Source: Sphaerotilus sp.
Lineage (GTDB): Bacteria; Pseudomonadota; Gammaproteobacteria; Burkholderiales; Burkholderiaceae_C
DNA: 64,000 bases
Direction of reading: 5' to 3'
Assembly (NCBI GenBank): GCA_013299055.1
Contig: JAAFKB010000003.1
Location: forward strand, 28,899 to 92,898
Part shown: positions 61,117 to 64,000 of the stretch, piece by piece
Layout of the letters: each line of letters opens with the position of its first letter
Numbering within the stretch: the first letter of the stretch is position 1
Position numbers and translations under genes: made by a program
Notes under the pieces: generated by a model
Told to the model about the DNA's origin: nothing
What the model saw: only the letters and a program-made list of their open reading frames with translations
Databases searched by the model: none

Positions 61117-63801
61117 TCAGAGCGCCTTGACGACCAGCTTGAAGTCGGGATCCTCCGGGAAGGCCCGTACCTCGTAGCCCAGCCCGCGCATCAGCCGCAG
61201 CATGTTGGGGTTGTTCGCCAGCACCAGCCCCTCGATCTGCTGCAGCCCCTTGTGGCGCGCGAAGTCGGCGATCGACAGCATCAGCCGCGAGCCCAGCCCC
61301 TGGCCCTTGTAGGCATCCGACACCACCAGCGAGAACTCGCAGGTGGTCTGGTCCGGGTTGGTGATGAAGCGCGACACGCCGATGATCTGCTCGGTCTCGA
61401 CGAACACGCCGTCGTCCCCTGGCCGGCGATCGACGTGGACGGCCACCAGCGCCATCTCCCGGTCGTAGTCGATGAGCGTGTAGCGCGCCAGCATCCGCGC
61501 CGGCAGCTCGTGCATCGCGCTGGCGAAGCGGAAGTAGCGGCTCTCCTGCGACAGCCCGCGGGTGAAGGTCTGCAGCATCTCGGCGTCGTCCGGACGGATC
61601 GGGCGGATGGTGTACAGATCGCCGCCCTTCATCGGCCACTCGCGCTCGTAGCGGCTCGGGTAGGGCAGGATGGCCAGGTGCTGGTAGTCGCGGGCACTGG
61701 GGCCGGCGTGGTCGATGACGATGCGCGCATCCACCGCCACCGCGCCGTGCTCGTCCACGATCAGCGGGTTGATGTCCATCTCGCGCAGCTGCGGCAGCTC
61801 GCACACCATCTCCGACACCCGCAGCAGGATCTGCTCGACGGCCTCGACATCGGCCGACGGCGCCCCCCGCCACTCGCCCAGCAGGGTCGCCACCCGCGCC
61901 CGCTCGATCAGCCGGTGCGCCAGGAACTGGTTCAGGGGTGGAAGTTCCATCGCCCGGTCGGCGATCAGCTCGATCATGGTGCCACCCGAGCCGAACGTGA
62001 TGACCGGCCCGAACGGCACGTCGGTGGTCATGCCGATGTAGATCTCTCGCCCGCGCTTCTTGCCGCTCATGGGCTGGATGGTCACGCCGTTGATCTGCGC
62101 CTGCGGCATCACGCGGCGCACGGCGGCCAGCATGTCGGTGAAGACATCGCGCACCTGGGTGGCGGTCTGCACGTCGAGCACCACGCCCTCGACATCCGAC
62201 TTGTGGCTGATGTCGGGCGAGTCGATCTTCAGCGCCACGGGGTAGCCGAGCTGGCTGGCGATCAGCATGGCCTCGGTGGCGGTGCGCGCCAGCATGGTGC
62301 GGGTGACGGGGATGTGGAACGCGGCCAGCAGCGCCTTCGACTCCATCTCGGTCAGCACCCTGCGCCGCTCGGCCAGCACGCCCTCGATCAGCAGCCGCGC
62401 GCCCTCGACATCGGGACGCGCCAGCGTGGATTGCGGCGGCGGGGTCTGCTGCAGCAGCTGCTGGTTCTGGTAGAAATTCGCCACGTTGGCGAAGGCGTCC
62501 ACGGCGGCTTCCGGCGTGCGGAAGGTCGGGATGGCGATCGCGTTGAGCATGGCGCGGGCATCGCGCACCCGCTCGTCGCCCATCCAGCAGGTCAGCACCG
62601 GCTTGCCGATGGCGTGCAGCGTGTCGCAGACGACCTGGGCAATGGCGTCGGGGTCGCTGTCGAGCTTGGGCGAGAAGATCACCAGCACGCCATGCACCGC
62701 CCGGTCCTTGGCACAGGCCAGCAGCGCGGCATGGAACTGCGCGGGTGTGGCGTCCTCACCCAGGTCGATGACGCTGTCGAGCGTGGCGTGCGCGGCCAGC
62801 TGCGGCGCGAGTTCGCTGCAGCTCGTGTCCACCAGCCGCGCCACCTCCAGCCCGATCTCGTTGGCGCGGTCGGCCGCCAGCACCGCCGGACCACCGCCAT
62901 TGGTGATGATGGCCAGCCCCTTGCCCACCGGCTTGTAGCGCGAGGCCAGGCACTTGGCGGCCGAGAACAGCTGCGTGAAGGTCCGCACCCGCACGACCCC
63001 TGCCCGGCGCAGTGCTGCCTCGAACACGTCGTCCGAACCGACGATGCTGGCGGAATGGGTCAGCGCCGCCTTCGAGCCGGCGGGCTGGCGGCCAGCCTTC
63101 ATCACCACCACCGGCTTGGCGAACGCGGCCGCCCGCAGCGCACTCATGAAGCGGCGGGCGTCGTGGATGCCCTCCAGGTAGACGAGGATGCTCTGGGTGG
63201 CGGCGTCGTTGGCCAGGAAGTCCAGCACCTGCGGCAGGTCGACGGCGGTGCTGGCCCCCAGCGAGACCACGGTGGAGAAGCCCACCGCGTTGCGCGCCGC
63301 CCAGTCCAGGATGGACGCGGTGAGTGCGCCCGACTGGCAGACCAGGGCGAGCGGACCCACGGCGGCGAGCCGTCCGGCAGCGCTGGCATTGAGCTTGAGC
63401 AGGGGCCGCTGCAGGCCCAGGCTGTTGGGCCCCAGCAGGGAGACCCCGTGCCGACGGGCGATCGCCTCGATCTGGGCGCATTGCGGAGCGGGAAGACCGG
63501 TCGAGAGCACCAGGGCGGCCCGGCATCGGATGCGGCCGGCGATTTCCAGCGCATCGGCGATGCGGTCGTGTGGCAGCGCGATGATGGCCAGGTCGGCACG
63601 CGACTGGGCCAGCGAGGACAGCGTGCCGGTCATCTCGACATCGAGAAAGCTGACCGCGCCCGAGAACGCATGGGCCTGCAGCTCGCGCAGCATTCCCCGG
63701 ACCAGCGCCGGGGCCTCGTCGAGCCGGTCGGGCGGCCCGGCGAACACCACGATCGAGGTCGGGGAGAACAGCGGCGTCAGGATGTGGTGGTCCACGGGCA
63801 C
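61117..63801 (-). CDS. Acyl-CoA synthetase-like/GNAT protein lysine acetyltransferase (Pat/PatZ type)
   Basis: Protein of 894 aa with the Pat architecture: an ADP-forming acyl-CoA synthetase CoA-binding part (about 1-460, VCQSGALTASILDWAARN, GGGPAVLAADRANEIGLEVARL), an ATP-grasp-like part (about 480-710, FGSGGTMIELIADRAMELPPLNQFLAHRLI) and a C-terminal GNAT domain (about 735-885, LVVSDAYKGQGLGSRLMLSIADFARHKGL). The GNAT part acetylates lysines of target enzymes such as acetyl-CoA synthetase; the synthetase part is usually inactive and regulatory. Length fits E. coli PatZ (886 aa). Confidence 0.9.
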   Translation of the reverse strand: MPVDHHILTPLFSPTSIVVFAGPPDRLDEAPALVRGMLRELQAHAFSGAVSFLDVEMTGTLSSLAQSRADLAIIALPHDRIADALEIAGRIRCRAALVLSTGLPAPQCAQIEAIARRHGVSLLGPNSLGLQRPLLKLNASAAGRLAAVGPLALVCQSGALTASILDWAARNAVGFSTVVSLGASTAVDLPQVLDFLANDAATQSILVYLEGIHDARRFMSALRAAAFAKPVVVMKAGRQPAGSKAALTHSASIVGSDDVFEAALRRAGVVRVRTFTQLFSAAKCLASRYKPVGKGLAIITNGGGPAVLAADRANEIGLEVARLVDTSCSELAPQLAAHATLDSVIDLGEDATPAQFHAALLACAKDRAVHGVLVIFSPKLDSDPDAIAQVVCDTLHAIGKPVLTCWMGDERVRDARAMLNAIAIPTFRTPEAAVDAFANVANFYQNQQLLQQTPPPQSTLARPDVEGARLLIEGVLAERRRVLTEMESKALLAAFHIPVTRTMLARTATEAMLIASQLGYPVALKIDSPDISHKSDVEGVVLDVQTATQVRDVFTDMLAAVRRVMPQAQINGVTIQPMSGKKRGREIYIGMTTDVPFGPVITFGSGGTMIELIADRAMELPPLNQFLAHRLIERARVATLLGEWRGAPSADVEAVEQILLRVSEMVCELPQLREMDINPLIVDEHGAVAVDARIVIDHAGPSARDYQHLAILPYPSRYEREWPMKGGDLYTIRPIRPDDAEMLQTFTRGLSQESRYFRFASAMHELPARMLARYTLIDYDREMALVAVHVDRRPGDDGVFVETEQIIGVSRFITNPDQTTCEFSLVVSDAYKGQGLGSRLMLSIADFARHKGLQQIEGLVLANNPNMLRLMRGLGYEVRAFPEDPDFKLVVKAL

Positions 63802-63874
63802 GTCCCTTGCGAAGGGTCAGGAGTCAGGCGACGTGCCAGCATACGGCACGCCGTCCGTGTGCCCGTGGCAGGAC

Positions 63875-64000
63875 TCAGCGCACGACGGCGATCTGCTCGC
63901 GGTTGCCGCCCTTGTACGTGAACATCGTCAGCGCGCCGTTCTTCACGTCACCCTTGTCGTCGAAGCTGATCGTGCCCGTCACGCCCTTGTAGCCCGACGT
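63875..64000 (-). CDS. 3' end of branched-chain amino acid ABC transporter binding protein, partial
   Basis: The reading frame enters at the window edge and ends with TGA (63877-63875), giving 41 residues: TSGYKGVTGTISFDDKGDVKNG ... MFTYKGGNREQIAVVR. The GVTGTISFDDKGD segment is the hallmark of the C-terminus of LivK/LivJ-type periplasmic binding proteins. The gene continues to the right of the window, where permease and ATPase genes would be expected. Confidence 0.85.
   Translation of the reverse strand, partial: TSGYKGVTGTISFDDKGDVKNGALTMFTYKGGNREQIAVVR

Noticed and set aside
61048-63921. 957-aa plus-strand ORF
   Set aside because: Antisense shadow of the Pat-type acetyltransferase gene, His/Gln/Gly-rich and without homology.
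1-64000. CRISPR arrays, tRNA/rRNA genes, insertion sequences or prophage
   Set aside because: No spaced direct repeats, no tRNA-like T-loop/acceptor pairs, no transposase or integrase motifs were seen when reading both strands; a tRNAscan or IS search could still find something subtle.

Overview
The window is a high-GC (roughly two thirds G+C), gene-dense bacterial chromosome segment. The Pel cluster, a PEP-CTERM protein, single-gene enzymes typical of Burkholderiales (AcuI-like reductase, malate synthase G, RibBA with a degenerate cyclohydrolase half) and the codon usage point to a betaproteobacterium of the Sphaerotilus/Leptothrix/Rubrivivax type. The genus is inference; no rRNA or other marker is present. 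I saw no tRNA, rRNA, CRISPR array, transposase or prophage.

Layout. 1-2592: end of a type I restriction-modification operon (a gene tail that may be hsdS, a DUF1016/PDDEXK nuclease, hsdM). 2579-15207: a complete pelABCDEFG exopolysaccharide operon on the minus strand, genes overlapping or nearly so, with an AT-rich, hairpin-containing leader at 15208-15400. 15401-24544: housekeeping and small enzymes (outer-membrane protein, GloA2-type VOC protein, methyltransferase, HipA/YjjJ-like kinase, GNAT, exonuclease III, pyrE, a DUF4124 protein, an isolated gatB, acuI). 24545-33405: katE, LuxR- and AraC-type regulators, malate synthase G, haloacid dehalogenase, PEP-CTERM protein, LysR regulator. 33466-34353: zinc metallopeptidase. 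34366-39469: a compact minus-strand operon of a membrane-tethered TAXI binding protein, a PAS histidine kinase, an unusual response regulator and an AEC carrier. 39560-43008: an accessory patch with an eroded subtilase pseudogene and three orphan genes, the first two clearly AT-rich. 43134-45024: a second TAXI-containing gene set. 45033-64000: mostly metabolism and RNA modification (EEP phosphatase-like protein, TrhO, RluA-family synthase, ROK regulator, transaldolase-like enzyme, Nudix/Gmm, MFS, trpS, ribBA with FMN riboswitch, DHH phosphoesterase, GH16, nuclease, Pat-type acetyltransferase, tail of a livK-like gene).

Most notable: (1) the perfect DnaA-box 9-mer TTATCCACA occurs ten times, nearly all inside coding sequence and clustered, with four in-frame copies in acuI and three in the RluA-family gene; (2) the TAXI-kinase-regulator-carrier operon carries a C9 tract at the kinase/regulator junction, where loss of one C would fuse the two proteins in frame, and a C8 tract inside the kinase; (3) the AT-rich patch is bounded by a repeated motif with identical internal spacing.
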